Below are positions 24,809 to 35,141 of a stretch of 64,000 nt of DNA, piece after piece. The stretch is from Onstottus_B arcticum. Its GTDB lineage: Bacteria; Acidobacteriota; Blastocatellia; UBA7656. Below the pieces are notes generated by a model. That model made no database searches. It was not told where the DNA came from and saw only the letters and a program-made list of their open reading frames with translations. The DNA lies in the NCBI GenBank assembly GCA_038040485.1, contig JBBPIE010000001.1:248001-312000 (forward strand). Direction: 5' to 3'. The position numbers were made by a program, and so were the translations under genes. Positions within the stretch are counted from its first letter, which is position 1. Every line of letters begins with the position of its first letter.

Positions 24809-27409
24809 ATGAGCAGATTCTCTTCGCAAAAACTAAAACTCGCGCTGGCGGCCACAGCATTCGCCATGATGCTACTTGCGTCGTTGGCATCTTCACCCAG
24901 AGTCTCGTCCAATGCGCTACGCGCACCCAACCGAAAGCTTGAGGATCTCAAGAATCCGCACCTGATCCTGTTCAAGCGCGGCTGGCTCGACACAGAAGCA
25001 AGTGCCGCCCTCGATACTTCAGACAGCGACTCCAAAGTGGCCAGAGTTGTTTCGGCGTCTGCCATCTCACCCCATAAGCGCACTCGCGTTATTCAGTTCG
25101 CCGGGCCTCCCAGGTCTGAGTGGGTCGAGCGCCTGCGAACGGCCGGTCTGGAGATCATCGGCTACATTCCCAACAATGCATACATTATTCGAGGCAGCGC
25201 GTCAGAGCTTGCAACAGTTGCGGCGCTTCACGGCGGGCGCTCTGCAGACGAAGCTCATCCCATTCGGTGGATGGGTCGGTTCGATGCGCTCCACAAGATT
25301 GATCCAGCTTTTGGCGACGAGATGCTCGCCGGGCGCGGGAGCGAACTTGTAGCGGTCGAGGTCGAGCTTGTGGATTCCGACGATGCTTCGAACACGATCT
25401 CAGACATAAGCAGACTCGCGGCCAGCATAAACCGCGCGCCTCGGCGTTTTCTCAACTCCGTAGTTTTGTCGGTGAGTCTGCCCGTCAATCAATTGATGGC
25501 CGCCGCGTCTCTCGACGACGTGTTGTTCATCGGACCTGTCGCCGAGCCAAAGCCCTCGGATGAGCGCAGCGCTCAGATCGTGGCAGGTAACCTGATCGGC
25601 GACCTGACTCAACCCGTTGGCCCGGGCTACTGGGACTGGCTTCAGGCAAAGGGGCTGGACACGGCTCCGGACTTCGTTGTTGACATAGCAGACTCCGGAC
25701 TCGACAAGGGATTTGCTGCGAGCAGCATTCATCCGGATTTGCGTGATGCCAACGGCGTCAGCCGTGTGAGTTATAGCTTCAACTACACCGACAGCGCGCA
25801 AGACCGGTCGGGCCATGGCAGCCTCGTCGCGTCGATCGTAGCCGGAAAAGGCTCGAGCGATTACCGGGACGCGCTGGGAAACATGTACGGGTTGGGGGTC
25901 GACCCATCGGCAAGACTCGGGGTTTCTAAAATATTTGATTCCAGAGGGAGGCTGCCGTTTCAGTTTTCTTTCACCGGCGCGGTGTCTTCGGCTTACGCGG
26001 CTGGCGCGCGATTGTCCAACGGCAGTTGGGGCAACGAGCTGAACTCCTACGACGCGACTGCGAAGGAGTATGACTCCCTCGCGCGCGACGCCCAGCCTTC
26101 TGTCCCCGGCAATCAGGAGATGGTCTTTGTCTTCTCGGCCGGCAATGGTGGTCCGGGCGGTCACATAAGCTCGCCGGGCACTGCCAAAAATGTCATCACC
26201 GTCGGGGCCAGCGAGAACTACAGACCGGAAGGAACTGATTCTTGCAATCTGGATGGCGGCGGAGGAATCGGACCCGATGGCGCGGACAGCGCGCTCGACA
26301 TTTTGCGATACTCGTCCGGCGGGCCGCTTGCCGATGGCCGAATGAAGCCCGACCTCGCCGCGCCAGGCACGCATATCTACGGCGGTGCGTCACGAGCCAG
26401 TCCTTTTTCTGGCGACGGACTTTGTCCGGGAGTGCCCTTGTTTCAGCCGCCCAACCAGACCTTCTACACGTGGTCCTCTGGAACAAGCATGGCAGCCCCG
26501 CACGTCACGGGAGCTGCCGCGCTGATCCGAAAGTTCTTCACCTCCCACGATCTCCTGGGCATCGGCCGGGAGCCTTCGCCGGCTATGACCAAGGCGTTTC
26601 TTATCAACTCCGCGACGTATTTAACGGGCGAGAACGCCGGCGGTGATCTTCCAGGAGACCGGCAAGGATGGGGGCTTGTAGACCTTTCGCGAGCGTTCGA
26701 TAGCGCAAAGCGCGTTCTAGTGGATCAATCGATCGTGTTCACAGAAACCGGCCAGACTCACGAGGTTGAAGGCTCGCTCGCCGACCGCTCGCTGCCGTTG
26801 CGCGCGACGCTCACGTGGACGGATGCGCTGGGGATGCTTGCGGGTCCGACGCTCGTCAACGACCTCGACCTGGAAATCAAAGTTGGCGGCGTCACAGTTT
26901 ATCGCGGGAACCACCTCCAGGACCGCTGGTCAGTCGAAGGGGGAGAAGCCGATCGCTTGAACAACGTCGAGTCCATCATTCTTCCGGCGGAGGCGATGCC
27001 AACTGGGGTTACGGGCAACTTCACCATAACCGTGCGTGCTGTGGCTATCGTGGGCGACGGAGTGCCAGGGAACGAGTCGATCCTGGATCAAGACTTCGCG
27101 TTGGCGGTCTACAACATCGCGGCTCCGGTCACCGGGCCTCCGCCCCCTCCACCAAAGAAGACGCCGGTCATAACGACGGTCACCTACATAAAGAAACGGA
27201 TTGTGATAAGCGGGCACGACTTTACCGCAGCCGCGAAAGTGGAAATCAACGGAACGATCATTGACAGATCGTTTGAGTTCGACGCGGCAGCCAACTCGCT
27301 AAGCCTTAAGCTGAAATACAAAAAGCTCAAGTTGAATAAGGAAGCTGACAATCAGATCGTGTTGATTGAGAACGGTGAGCGGTCGCAACCGTTCGTACTT
27401 CGGATTTGA
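24809..27409 (+). CDS. Secreted subtilisin-like (S8) serine protease
   Basis: 866 residues from the ATG at 24809; a TTG at 24761 would extend it but overlaps the promoter. The export signal is about 10-30 (LALAATAFAMMLLASLA). A prodomain-like region runs to about 265. The S8 catalytic triad is complete: Asp295 (DIADSGLDKG), His336 (RSGHGSLVASI) and Ser560 (WSSGTSMAAPHV), with the oxyanion Asn region FSAGNGG between. After the catalytic domain comes a jelly-roll-type domain (SLPLRATLTWTDA, then LVNDLDLEI), then a short proline stretch (PPPPPP) and a C-terminal IPT-like module (VISGHDFTAAAKVEINGT). It should degrade proteins outside the cell or on the surface. Confidence 0.88.
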   Translation: MSRFSSQKLKLALAATAFAMMLLASLASSPRVSSNALRAPNRKLEDLKNPHLILFKRGWLDTEASAALDTSDSDSKVARVVSASAISPHKRTRVIQFAGPPRSEWVERLRTAGLEIIGYIPNNAYIIRGSASELATVAALHGGRSADEAHPIRWMGRFDALHKIDPAFGDEMLAGRGSELVAVEVELVDSDDASNTISDISRLAASINRAPRRFLNSVVLSVSLPVNQLMAAASLDDVLFIGPVAEPKPSDERSAQIVAGNLIGDLTQPVGPGYWDWLQAKGLDTAPDFVVDIADSGLDKGFAASSIHPDLRDANGVSRVSYSFNYTDSAQDRSGHGSLVASIVAGKGSSDYRDALGNMYGLGVDPSARLGVSKIFDSRGRLPFQFSFTGAVSSAYAAGARLSNGSWGNELNSYDATAKEYDSLARDAQPSVPGNQEMVFVFSAGNGGPGGHISSPGTAKNVITVGASENYRPEGTDSCNLDGGGGIGPDGADSALDILRYSSGGPLADGRMKPDLAAPGTHIYGGASRASPFSGDGLCPGVPLFQPPNQTFYTWSSGTSMAAPHVTGAAALIRKFFTSHDLLGIGREPSPAMTKAFLINSATYLTGENAGGDLPGDRQGWGLVDLSRAFDSAKRVLVDQSIVFTETGQTHEVEGSLADRSLPLRATLTWTDALGMLAGPTLVNDLDLEIKVGGVTVYRGNHLQDRWSVEGGEADRLNNVESIILPAEAMPTGVTGNFTITVRAVAIVGDGVPGNESILDQDFALAVYNIAAPVTGPPPPPPKKTPVITTVTYIKKRIVISGHDFTAAAKVEINGTIIDRSFEFDAAANSLSLKLKYKKLKLNKEADNQIVLIENGERSQPFVLRI

Positions 27410-27439
27410 GGAAACGAGTCTCGCGATTCGCTGACCCGC

Positions 27440-28840
<1,401 letters not shown>

Positions 28841-28904
28841 ATCGATAGATGTTATCAACCTGCGGCCGGTGACTGCCAGCCGGGGTGGTTACGGAACAAG
28901 TGGG

Positions 28905-31904
28905 TCAGTCGCTTGCTGCCTGCATCTGACGGGAAACCGCGGTGGGTAGTTTGATGGTGAAATGCGCGCCTTCGCCGGGCCGGCTCTCAACAAAGATCCG
29001 TCCGCCGTGCTCCTGCACAATGCCGTATGACAGAGCGAGTCCCAACCCCGTGCCCTGTCCGACTTCCTTAGTGGTAAAGAAGGGGTCGTAGATGCGCGCG
29101 ATTGTCTCGGGCGCCATGCCGATGCCGGTGTCGCGGAAGTCAACGACCAACGAGGTCTCGACCAGCCGAGTATGGATCGAAAGCCGTCCGCCGTTTGGCA
29201 TCGCATCGCGAGCGTTCAGGATCAAGTTCATGAAGACCTGCTGCAGCTTTGACGCGTTGCCATAAGCCGCCGGCAGTTCGCGGCCGTAGTTGCGCACGAC
29301 ATCGAGCCGGGCGTTCCGGAGCTGCGGCTCCAGTAGTTGAAGCGTGTCGTCGAGCACTGAATTCAGTTCGATCTCGCGGAACAGAGTATCCCCTGTCCGA
29401 GAGAAGTTGAGAAGGTTGTTTACAATCCCGGAAGCACGAACAGTTTGAGTGTGGATCTTTTCGAGCAGCCGCCGTTTCGGGTCGCTCCGATCGATTTGCT
29501 GCAACAGCATCTGTGCGTACGACGAGATGCCGGCAAGCGGCGTGTTGACTTCGTGTGCGACGCCGGCGGCAAGCAGTCCGATCGACGAGAGCTTCTCGCG
29601 CTGAAGCAACTGTTCTTCGAGTTGCGCGCGCTCGGTGACGTTCTCGATGACCACCAGTGTCCCGGTTACGACTCCCCTGGCGCCTTCAAAGGGCGCAAGC
29701 GACATGTTGATCGTAAGTGGCCGCCCGTCTTCGGTCGAGGCGTTGTACTTGTAGATGTGGCGAGTGTCCTGCAACGCCCAGCCTTCTTCGCCGGTGGCAT
29801 TTTGAATCGTCTCGATCAGATCGCGATCCAAAACTGCGTCCACCGCGCAGCCCAGGGCGCGTTCCCGCCTGATGCCGAAGATCTCCTCAAGCGCGCTGTT
29901 CCAGGTCGAGATCATGCCGTCGAAGCCGACCGAAAGTATCCCGACGTTGACGCTCTCGATAATGCTCTCGGAAAACTCCTTAAGCCGGACGAGTTCTTCC
30001 GCTTTCTCCATCTCGGACCGGTACAGGAGGCTGTTATCGATCGCGACTGCAACGTAGCCCGACAGCGCTCTAAGCAAATCGGTGTCTTCGCTGGTCAGCA
30101 GCGCACCCGAGGTGGTGCGGCCTACCGCAATGATAGCGACCATTCTGTCACGCACGACGCACGGCACGTAATAGCAGACTTCATCGCCCCGACGGCCTTG
30201 AAAGTCGGTCGCGTCGATTTCGAGAGGCTGCATTGTTTCGCCGCCGCCTTGCGCCGGCAGATCGTCCGCCGTGATGAACCCTCGTCCGATTGAGCGCGCT
30301 CTAATGATCTGCTTGATGTCTTGCGGCAGAGCGATTTCTCCGTCGATCCCTGCCGAGCGCGAGAGCCGGTAGCCCGAGGCCGCTGAAGTCTCTTCGATGA
30401 AAATCCCCACCTTGCGGACCGACAGCATATCTGAAAGCCGCCTTACCAATGAGTCCAGCAACCGTGGCAGCGCCGTTGTCTGCGCGAGCGTTCGGCCGAA
30501 ATCCTGAAGCCCGGTTCTGAGGGTGTACCGCTCGCCATAGAACCAGCGGTCCGCCCACACCTGCATCTTGTTTTTGATCGGCGCAAACAACATCGCCACC
30601 ACAAGCATGCCCACTACAACAACAGCTCGTGTTTTCCATGAGTTCAGATCCGCGGTTTTCCAGATGAACTTGACCAGATCGCCGACTCCCAATAACACCG
30701 CCATGTAGATCGCGCCGACGGCTACAGTCGCCATCGCGTGCACGAAGCTCCTCCGCATGATCACGTCGACGTCCATCAGGCGGTAGCGGACAATCGAGTA
30801 ACCGAACGACAACGGAATGAGGATGAACGGCGTGTAGGCTACAGTCTCCATCAGCGGAGTGATCTCAACGTCCGCGAGGTAGGGAATGAAGTAAAGCGCA
30901 GTGAAGAGCACGCCTGACAAGCCAAGCGCTCGTATGATCCATCGGAGCTGCTGCTTGAGCAGAGGCTTGTCGTCGCGATAAAAAGCTCGCAACAACACCG
31001 CGTTGCCGATCACGAAGTAGAACAACCAGAACTGAATCAGCTCAGCCTTGTCGAGCCAGTCGCGCACCGCGACCAACGATCCCGGGTTGAAGACGCCTGG
31101 CCTGTAGTGAAACAAGGCCTCAAATACCACAAGCGTGACGGCCGGCAAATACAACGCGGCGGCAAACCGGCGAGACCTCAACCGCACTCCGTTGTTCGAA
31201 ACGAAGTTTATGCAGAAATGCAAAAACAGCGGTGCCATCAAGGCCCAGGCCGCGCCGTCCAACACGCTTACCAGTCCGTCAAACCTGGTGAGCTCTCTTG
31301 TTGAGCTGTACAAATAGACCGTGAACGAAACGAGAGACCAGGCGAAGAAGTGGTAGGTCAGAATGGCTCGATGCTGCTTCAACAAAACGAAGAGTCCGAT
31401 TGCAAGATAGACCAACCCGATGAACGCAAGATAAAGCCCGCGCCCAATGTGCTGGTCCCGCGCTATGACTTTGAACGGAACGTCGTATAGCGGCTTGTCC
31501 AACCCATAAATGTTCTTAAGAACGTAGTCATGATGCAGTACTGCATATTGCGCGCTGTTGCCTACCCCCTGTTGGTCAAGATACCGAGAGAGCTGCTCAG
31601 CGTTCTTGATCTCTTCATAGTCCAGCGATCGCTGTCCCGCCTTTCCGCGCGATGCATCGTCCGACCTTCCGACAAAGAAGACCGCCTTAACGTAGTCACC
31701 TTTCTTGAGCGTGAACCTCAACGGCGAGTCAGGACTGATCGATCGGGCTTGCAGTCCGTTGTCGCCGTTGACCCATTCGACTCCGTCGTCCGCAATCGCG
31801 GGAGCGCTCAGCCGGTCCCGGAGATTCAACACACCGATAACCACAAACACCGCGCCGATCGCCAAGACGGCGACGAGCTTTGTCCTGGTCATCAGATTCT
31901 TCAT
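28905..31904 (-). CDS. Multi-domain membrane sensor histidine kinase (PDZ-like, multi-TM, GAF, PAS, HisKA, HATPase)
   Basis: 999 residues. TM1 lies at about 10-28. A PDZ-like extracytoplasmic domain follows (SPDSPLRFTLKKGDYVKAVF), then about seven further hydrophobic helices up to ~440 (for example LAFIGLVYLAIGLFVLL and VAVGAIYMAVLLGVGDLV). A GAF-type domain covers about 465-620 and a PAS domain about 650-760 (STWNSALEEIFGI). HisKA carries His784 (AAGVAHEVNTPLAG). HATPase motifs are NLILNARDAMP (N box), DTGIGM (G1) and GTGLGLAL (G2). It phosphorylates the NtrC-type regulator encoded next. The signal is unknown; the PDZ/TM part suggests envelope sensing. Length is about twice that of simple NtrB-like kinases. 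Confidence 0.9.
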   Translation of the reverse strand: MKNLMTRTKLVAVLAIGAVFVVIGVLNLRDRLSAPAIADDGVEWVNGDNGLQARSISPDSPLRFTLKKGDYVKAVFFVGRSDDASRGKAGQRSLDYEEIKNAEQLSRYLDQQGVGNSAQYAVLHHDYVLKNIYGLDKPLYDVPFKVIARDQHIGRGLYLAFIGLVYLAIGLFVLLKQHRAILTYHFFAWSLVSFTVYLYSSTRELTRFDGLVSVLDGAAWALMAPLFLHFCINFVSNNGVRLRSRRFAAALYLPAVTLVVFEALFHYRPGVFNPGSLVAVRDWLDKAELIQFWLFYFVIGNAVLLRAFYRDDKPLLKQQLRWIIRALGLSGVLFTALYFIPYLADVEITPLMETVAYTPFILIPLSFGYSIVRYRLMDVDVIMRRSFVHAMATVAVGAIYMAVLLGVGDLVKFIWKTADLNSWKTRAVVVVGMLVVAMLFAPIKNKMQVWADRWFYGERYTLRTGLQDFGRTLAQTTALPRLLDSLVRRLSDMLSVRKVGIFIEETSAASGYRLSRSAGIDGEIALPQDIKQIIRARSIGRGFITADDLPAQGGGETMQPLEIDATDFQGRRGDEVCYYVPCVVRDRMVAIIAVGRTTSGALLTSEDTDLLRALSGYVAVAIDNSLLYRSEMEKAEELVRLKEFSESIIESVNVGILSVGFDGMISTWNSALEEIFGIRRERALGCAVDAVLDRDLIETIQNATGEEGWALQDTRHIYKYNASTEDGRPLTINMSLAPFEGARGVVTGTLVVIENVTERAQLEEQLLQREKLSSIGLLAAGVAHEVNTPLAGISSYAQMLLQQIDRSDPKRRLLEKIHTQTVRASGIVNNLLNFSRTGDTLFREIELNSVLDDTLQLLEPQLRNARLDVVRNYGRELPAAYGNASKLQQVFMNLILNARDAMPNGGRLSIHTRLVETSLVVDFRDTGIGMAPETIARIYDPFFTTKEVGQGTGLGLALSYGIVQEHGGRIFVESRPGEGAHFTIKLPTAVSRQMQAASD

Positions 31905-32252
31905 CGTTCCGGCCTTCTGCGCTCGTTTATGGGACGGGTTCCTTGTTCAACCTGGAAATCTGCAACTCTTATTCCGGCTCCCGTCACGCCGTAAACATCT
32001 AAAAGAAAGCATTTTAACGTGATAGTTCTACGTCTCGAATCTCCGGGATTCCAATTTTTCGGAGCTGTCTCCGATTCTTTGGATGCGGCGCCCCTTCCTA
32101 CTCCAGTGCTCATCGGACCTTCTGATGACAACCAGAATCGAGAGACCGCGGGAGCACGGTCTGGAAACCTTCAGCGGGTTTCGGAGACCGGTAAAACTGA
32201 AAGCGTGGCGGCAGTCTTCGTTGACAGGCGCATTTGTCGGCCTGTTCTCTTG
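31905..32252. other. Intergenic region upstream of the histidine kinase, nothing recognised
   Basis: No gene is supported; a plus-strand frame reaching 32720 is antisense to a better gene. It probably holds the kinase promoter and the end of the barrel-protein transcript. No clear -35/-10 or terminator was found. Confidence 0.45.
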
Positions 32253-33953
32253 TTAAAATCGAAGCGAAAGCCCAACCCGAACAAGCCGGTGGAACCGGCT
32301 GGCGACCAATTCTTGCCGGTCATCGGCGACCGAACTCTGCTGGTCGAGCAGATTGCGCAAGTCTATCACCGCTGCCCACTGGCCCGGCATGAAGCTCAAG
32401 TTGGGCAACTCCTGGGTGAGCGACACGCTTACATTAGGATCGAAGGTGGACATCTGACCTTGAAACGGGTCTATCGCGAATACGGCTTGACCCGGTGCGA
32501 GTCTCAATACCGTGGAGACTCGCGTGCCGGTGCCGACAAAGTTCGCATCCATTTTCGCAGAGAGGACATGGAAAAGGGAGTTGCTAAACAGGTGCGCAGG
32601 CTCGCTTATCCCTCGGCGGTCAAACTGCTGGCCCTCTCCGAACGCGTATCCGACGGATCCTTCGAGCATCCTGTTCACGCGACGGTGATAAACAACGCGA
32701 ACGCCTCGCGTACGCCCTGACTGAGATTCGTTTCGCAGTATCCCATCGGTAGCCGAGCCCTCGTTAGGAATCGCAAGCAGACCTACGCCGTGACCAGAAA
32801 CCGTGTCCAAAAATGCCATCATCTCGACCGATGACTTGTCGGAAAGGATTTGCTCTCCACCGAATTCAAGCCGGTAGCTCCGATCCAAGACCGGCTGCGG
32901 CGAACCGCCCGGACTACTTCCGATAGCGGCTGGCCTGGGCTCTGAGAATTCGACCTCCCCCGATTCCAGACTTATCCGCGATTGCGTGTCGCGGGATGAA
33001 CCGGGGACGATGTTTGCGAACAGCCTTGTGCGGGCGCCGGCATCAACTGCTACTCCAAACCTCGGGAGGATACTGGTGCCGGACGCGCCTTCTGCAAACC
33101 GGGCTAACTCCAATCCGTAAACGATTAGCACCGGACCCGAAACTTGCCATGTATCCGTCGCCGAAACCGAGAACTGTCCCAGCCTCGGAATTGCTGCATG
33201 ACGCGAGAACGTGAATCGACCATAGCCAAGCGCCACCGACACACGATGCCGATCCCCCACATTCGAGGTGGTGACCACACTCAGACTTTGCGGCGCTCCC
33301 AACCCGTAGCCTGCCTGTCCGCTTACAACCAGATTTGTGTTTTTGGTGAGGAGCTCGGACACCGCGAAGTTGGCCCCAAGGAATGAACTCCCGCCTTCGC
33401 TCCCGCCTCCGGCGCTCTGCGCGAACGTGTGAACGGCCCCGTGAAGCTCGGGAGCGCGATCAGTTAGCGCAACCGGTGTGTCATCCTTCGTGGCTGCCGG
33501 ATCATTCTTTGTTTGGTCGAGCTGGAAGATAGTCCCGCGAGCGCGGCGCGCCGCATATTTCGAATCGGTGTTGAGCATCGTCTCGTCAGAAAGCATGGTC
33601 ACGCGACGCAGCAGAATCGAGTCGAACACGGTCACTTTGTTTGGACGCACGTCGGCCGCAAGTTCTACTGGGTTGAAGCCTTCCGCCTCGGCCTTGACGC
33701 GGTACCGGCCGGGGACGATCCCGGCCGCAACGAATTTGCCGTCGGCGTCTGTGCTCGCTCGTTTCACGACCTTGTCGGCCTTGGCCTCTTCGGATTCTGC
33801 CAGGACCATCACCGCCACCCCGACCAGCGGATTTCCCACGCCGTCGATGATGACGCCGCGTATCGAGCCTCGACCGGCCGCGCTCGCCGGCACGCTGGCG
33901 CAGCCGATCACGACTATCGCCATCGCAGCCCATAGTTTCGTCGCGTGTCTCAT
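32253..33953 (-). CDS. Outer-membrane beta-barrel-like protein with carboxypeptidase-regulatory-like N-domain
   Basis: 566 residues from the ATG at 33953, with GAGGTGAAAC just upstream. Residues 1-25 are a signal peptide (MAIVVIGCASVPASAA). A carboxypeptidase-regulatory-like beta-sandwich covers about 28-115 (IRGVIIDGVGNPLVGVAV, then FVAAGIVPGRYRVKAEAEGF). The rest is rich in alternating strands and ends with LVRVGLSLRF, a terminal Phe typical of Bam-inserted barrels. It lacks a visible TonB box and plug, so it is not a full TonB-dependent receptor. The gene follows rdgB by 8 bp and is likely transcribed with it. Function is unknown; adhesion or transport are guesses. Confidence 0.65.
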   Translation of the reverse strand: MRHATKLWAAMAIVVIGCASVPASAAGRGSIRGVIIDGVGNPLVGVAVMVLAESEEAKADKVVKRASTDADGKFVAAGIVPGRYRVKAEAEGFNPVELAADVRPNKVTVFDSILLRRVTMLSDETMLNTDSKYAARRARGTIFQLDQTKNDPAATKDDTPVALTDRAPELHGAVHTFAQSAGGGSEGGSSFLGANFAVSELLTKNTNLVVSGQAGYGLGAPQSLSVVTTSNVGDRHRVSVALGYGRFTFSRHAAIPRLGQFSVSATDTWQVSGPVLIVYGLELARFAEGASGTSILPRFGVAVDAGARTRLFANIVPGSSRDTQSRISLESGEVEFSEPRPAAIGSSPGGSPQPVLDRSYRLEFGGEQILSDKSSVEMMAFLDTVSGHGVGLLAIPNEGSATDGILRNESQSGRTRGVRVVYHRRVNRMLEGSVGYAFGEGQQFDRRGISEPAHLFSNSLFHVLSAKMDANFVGTGTRVSTVLRLAPGQAVFAIDPFQGQMSTFDPNVSVSLTQELPNLSFMPGQWAAVIDLRNLLDQQSSVADDRQELVASRFHRLVRVGLSLRF

Positions 33954-33961
33954 GTTTCACC

Positions 33962-34615
33962 TCATTGGGAGCAAGCGAAGGAGTCTCCAGTGGGAGTGTC
34001 AATTCTATCACCCGGCTTTAACCTGTCAAGCACGTCGGCTTCGCGCAACCAGCCGGCCAATTGCCGAAATGCGCTGCCTCGGTGACTCACTTCTGCCTTC
34101 TCGGTTGTTGTCAACTCCGCGAAAGTCCTTCCCAGCGGTTCATAGAAAAAGACTGGGTCATAGCCAAATCCGGCCTGACCGCGCGGCTCGGCCAGTATTC
34201 GGCCTGGTGCTTCGCCAGTGAATGTTTGTTCGCCGCCATCCCAGGCGATGGCCGCAACGCAGACGAAGCGCGCGGCGCGGTGCTCTGGCGGCACCTCCTT
34301 CAGAGCGTTTAACAGCTTGTTGACGCGTTCCTCATCCGAAGCGCCGGCGCCACCGTAGCGTGCCGAGTAGACGCCAGGCGCGCCCCCGAGAGCGTCAACC
34401 TCCAGTCCCGAATCATCAGCTAGAGTGATTAGTCCGGAGGCCTTTCGATAATAGCGCGCCTTGAGCAAAGCGTTTTCCGCGAAGCTTGAACCGGTTTCGA
34501 TCTCTTCCGTTGTTGCCAGATCACCAAGGCCGACTACTTCCAGGCCGGCCCGGCCGAGCATGTCGTTCAACTCCGCTATCTTCCCCTGGTTCGTCGAGGC
34601 TAAGAGTATGCGCAT
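33962..34615 (-). CDS. rdgB: dITP/XTP pyrophosphatase (RdgB/HAM1)
   Basis: 217 residues. It removes non-canonical purine nucleotides (dITP, XTP) as monophosphate plus pyrophosphate, protecting DNA. Family motifs: STNQGKIAELN near the N-terminus, FAENALLKARYY, DDSGLEVDALGGAPGVYSAR (active-site acidic residues), GQAGFGYDPVFF and SHRGSAFRQL. The length is slightly above the ~200 usual. No Shine-Dalgarno precedes the ATG at 34615. A TGTTAGAAT extended -10 lies only 7 bp upstream, so the mRNA may be leaderless (see promoter entry). An outer-membrane protein gene follows 8 bp downstream. Confidence 0.93.
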   Translation of the reverse strand: MRILLASTNQGKIAELNDMLGRAGLEVVGLGDLATTEEIETGSSFAENALLKARYYRKASGLITLADDSGLEVDALGGAPGVYSARYGGAGASDEERVNKLLNALKEVPPEHRAARFVCVAAIAWDGGEQTFTGEAPGRILAEPRGQAGFGYDPVFFYEPLGRTFAELTTTEKAEVSHRGSAFRQLAGWLREADVLDRLKPGDRIDTPTGDSFACSQ

Positions 34616-34622
34616 TGCCGGG

Positions 34623-34628
34623 ATTCTA
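34623..34628 (-). promoter_or_regulatory. Possible extended -10 promoter giving a leaderless rdgB mRNA
   Basis: Minus strand TGT followed by TAGAAT, 7 bp before the rdgB ATG. There is no good -35 at the usual distance and no ribosome binding site. Weak evidence from sequence only. Confidence 0.25.
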
Positions 34629-34849
34629 ACAGCAAATCAGCCACCCTGGCCTGCAATAGCAGAACTCCAGAACCCTGCGGTTCTTGCGCCAAAAAAGAGC
34701 CTGTCCCCTGACTCGGACACTAGTGCTCGCCCCCCGAGACGCCCAAGTAAATATTTCCGCCACTTTATGTACTTTTTACACGTGATGCCTATCTGCTTTG
34801 GGCGAGGGCACATTGAGCACATCAGTAAGTCTGCTGAAATACAAAGCAT

Positions 34850-35030
34850 CGTCACCGGAATGAGTGACGGGCGGGGCCTGGCATCTCGGTTGCACCTGCT
34901 CCGATGGGGCAAGAGATACGGGTGATGACAACATCACTTCCTGTTCTCGATTCTTGGTTGCTGTGGTGAGGACAGCAACCGGAAACAAGGCGACGCAGTC
35001 TTCCCACGCTGCGTCGCCTCTTTTTTTTTC
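34850..35030 (+). ncRNA. Candidate structured small RNA ending in a strong terminator
   Basis: The ~525-bp gap between rdgB and the M3-like peptidase has no credible gene but has four consecutive plus-strand hairpins. ATCTC (34883-34887) pairs with GAGAT (34913-34917), enclosing TTGC/GCAA pairing. GTGATG (34922-34927) pairs with CATCAC (34932-34937) over an ACAA loop. GGTTGCTGT (34956-34964) pairs with ACAGCAACC (34972-34980). The terminator stem then starts at 34989. A further GTCAC/GTGAC pairing lies upstream near 34850. It fits no consensus I recognise (not SRP, 6S, RNase P or tmRNA). No promoter was identified, so the 5' end is a guess. The peptidase gene has its own promoter after the terminator. 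Confidence 0.4.
34989..35030 (+). terminator. Strong Rho-independent terminator
   Basis: GGCGACGCAG (34989-34998) pairs perfectly with CTGCGTCGCC (35009-35018) around a 10-nt loop, followed by TCTTTTTTTTTC. It has no protein gene upstream on the same strand for several kilobases, which supports a separate short transcript. Confidence 0.85.
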
Positions 35031-35085
35031 TAAACCGCTTCAACCAGCCACAAGGGCTGAACACACTGTGCCCTGGATCTCCTAC

Positions 35086-35115
35086 TTGACACTCAGACTC
35101 GCGCGCCGATATTTT
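35086..35115 (+). promoter_or_regulatory. Sigma70-type promoter for the M3-like peptidase
   Basis: Perfect TTGACA (35086-35091), 18-bp spacer, TATTTT (35110-35115). Transcription would start near 35122, about 20 nt before the ATG at 35142. Confidence 0.6.
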
Positions 35116-35141
35116 CAAGCTTCGCCCCACCCGAGGACTTG

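Noticed and set aside
25400..26374. 324-codon minus-strand frame
   Set aside because: It is antisense to the complete S8 protease; a long GC-rich shadow frame.
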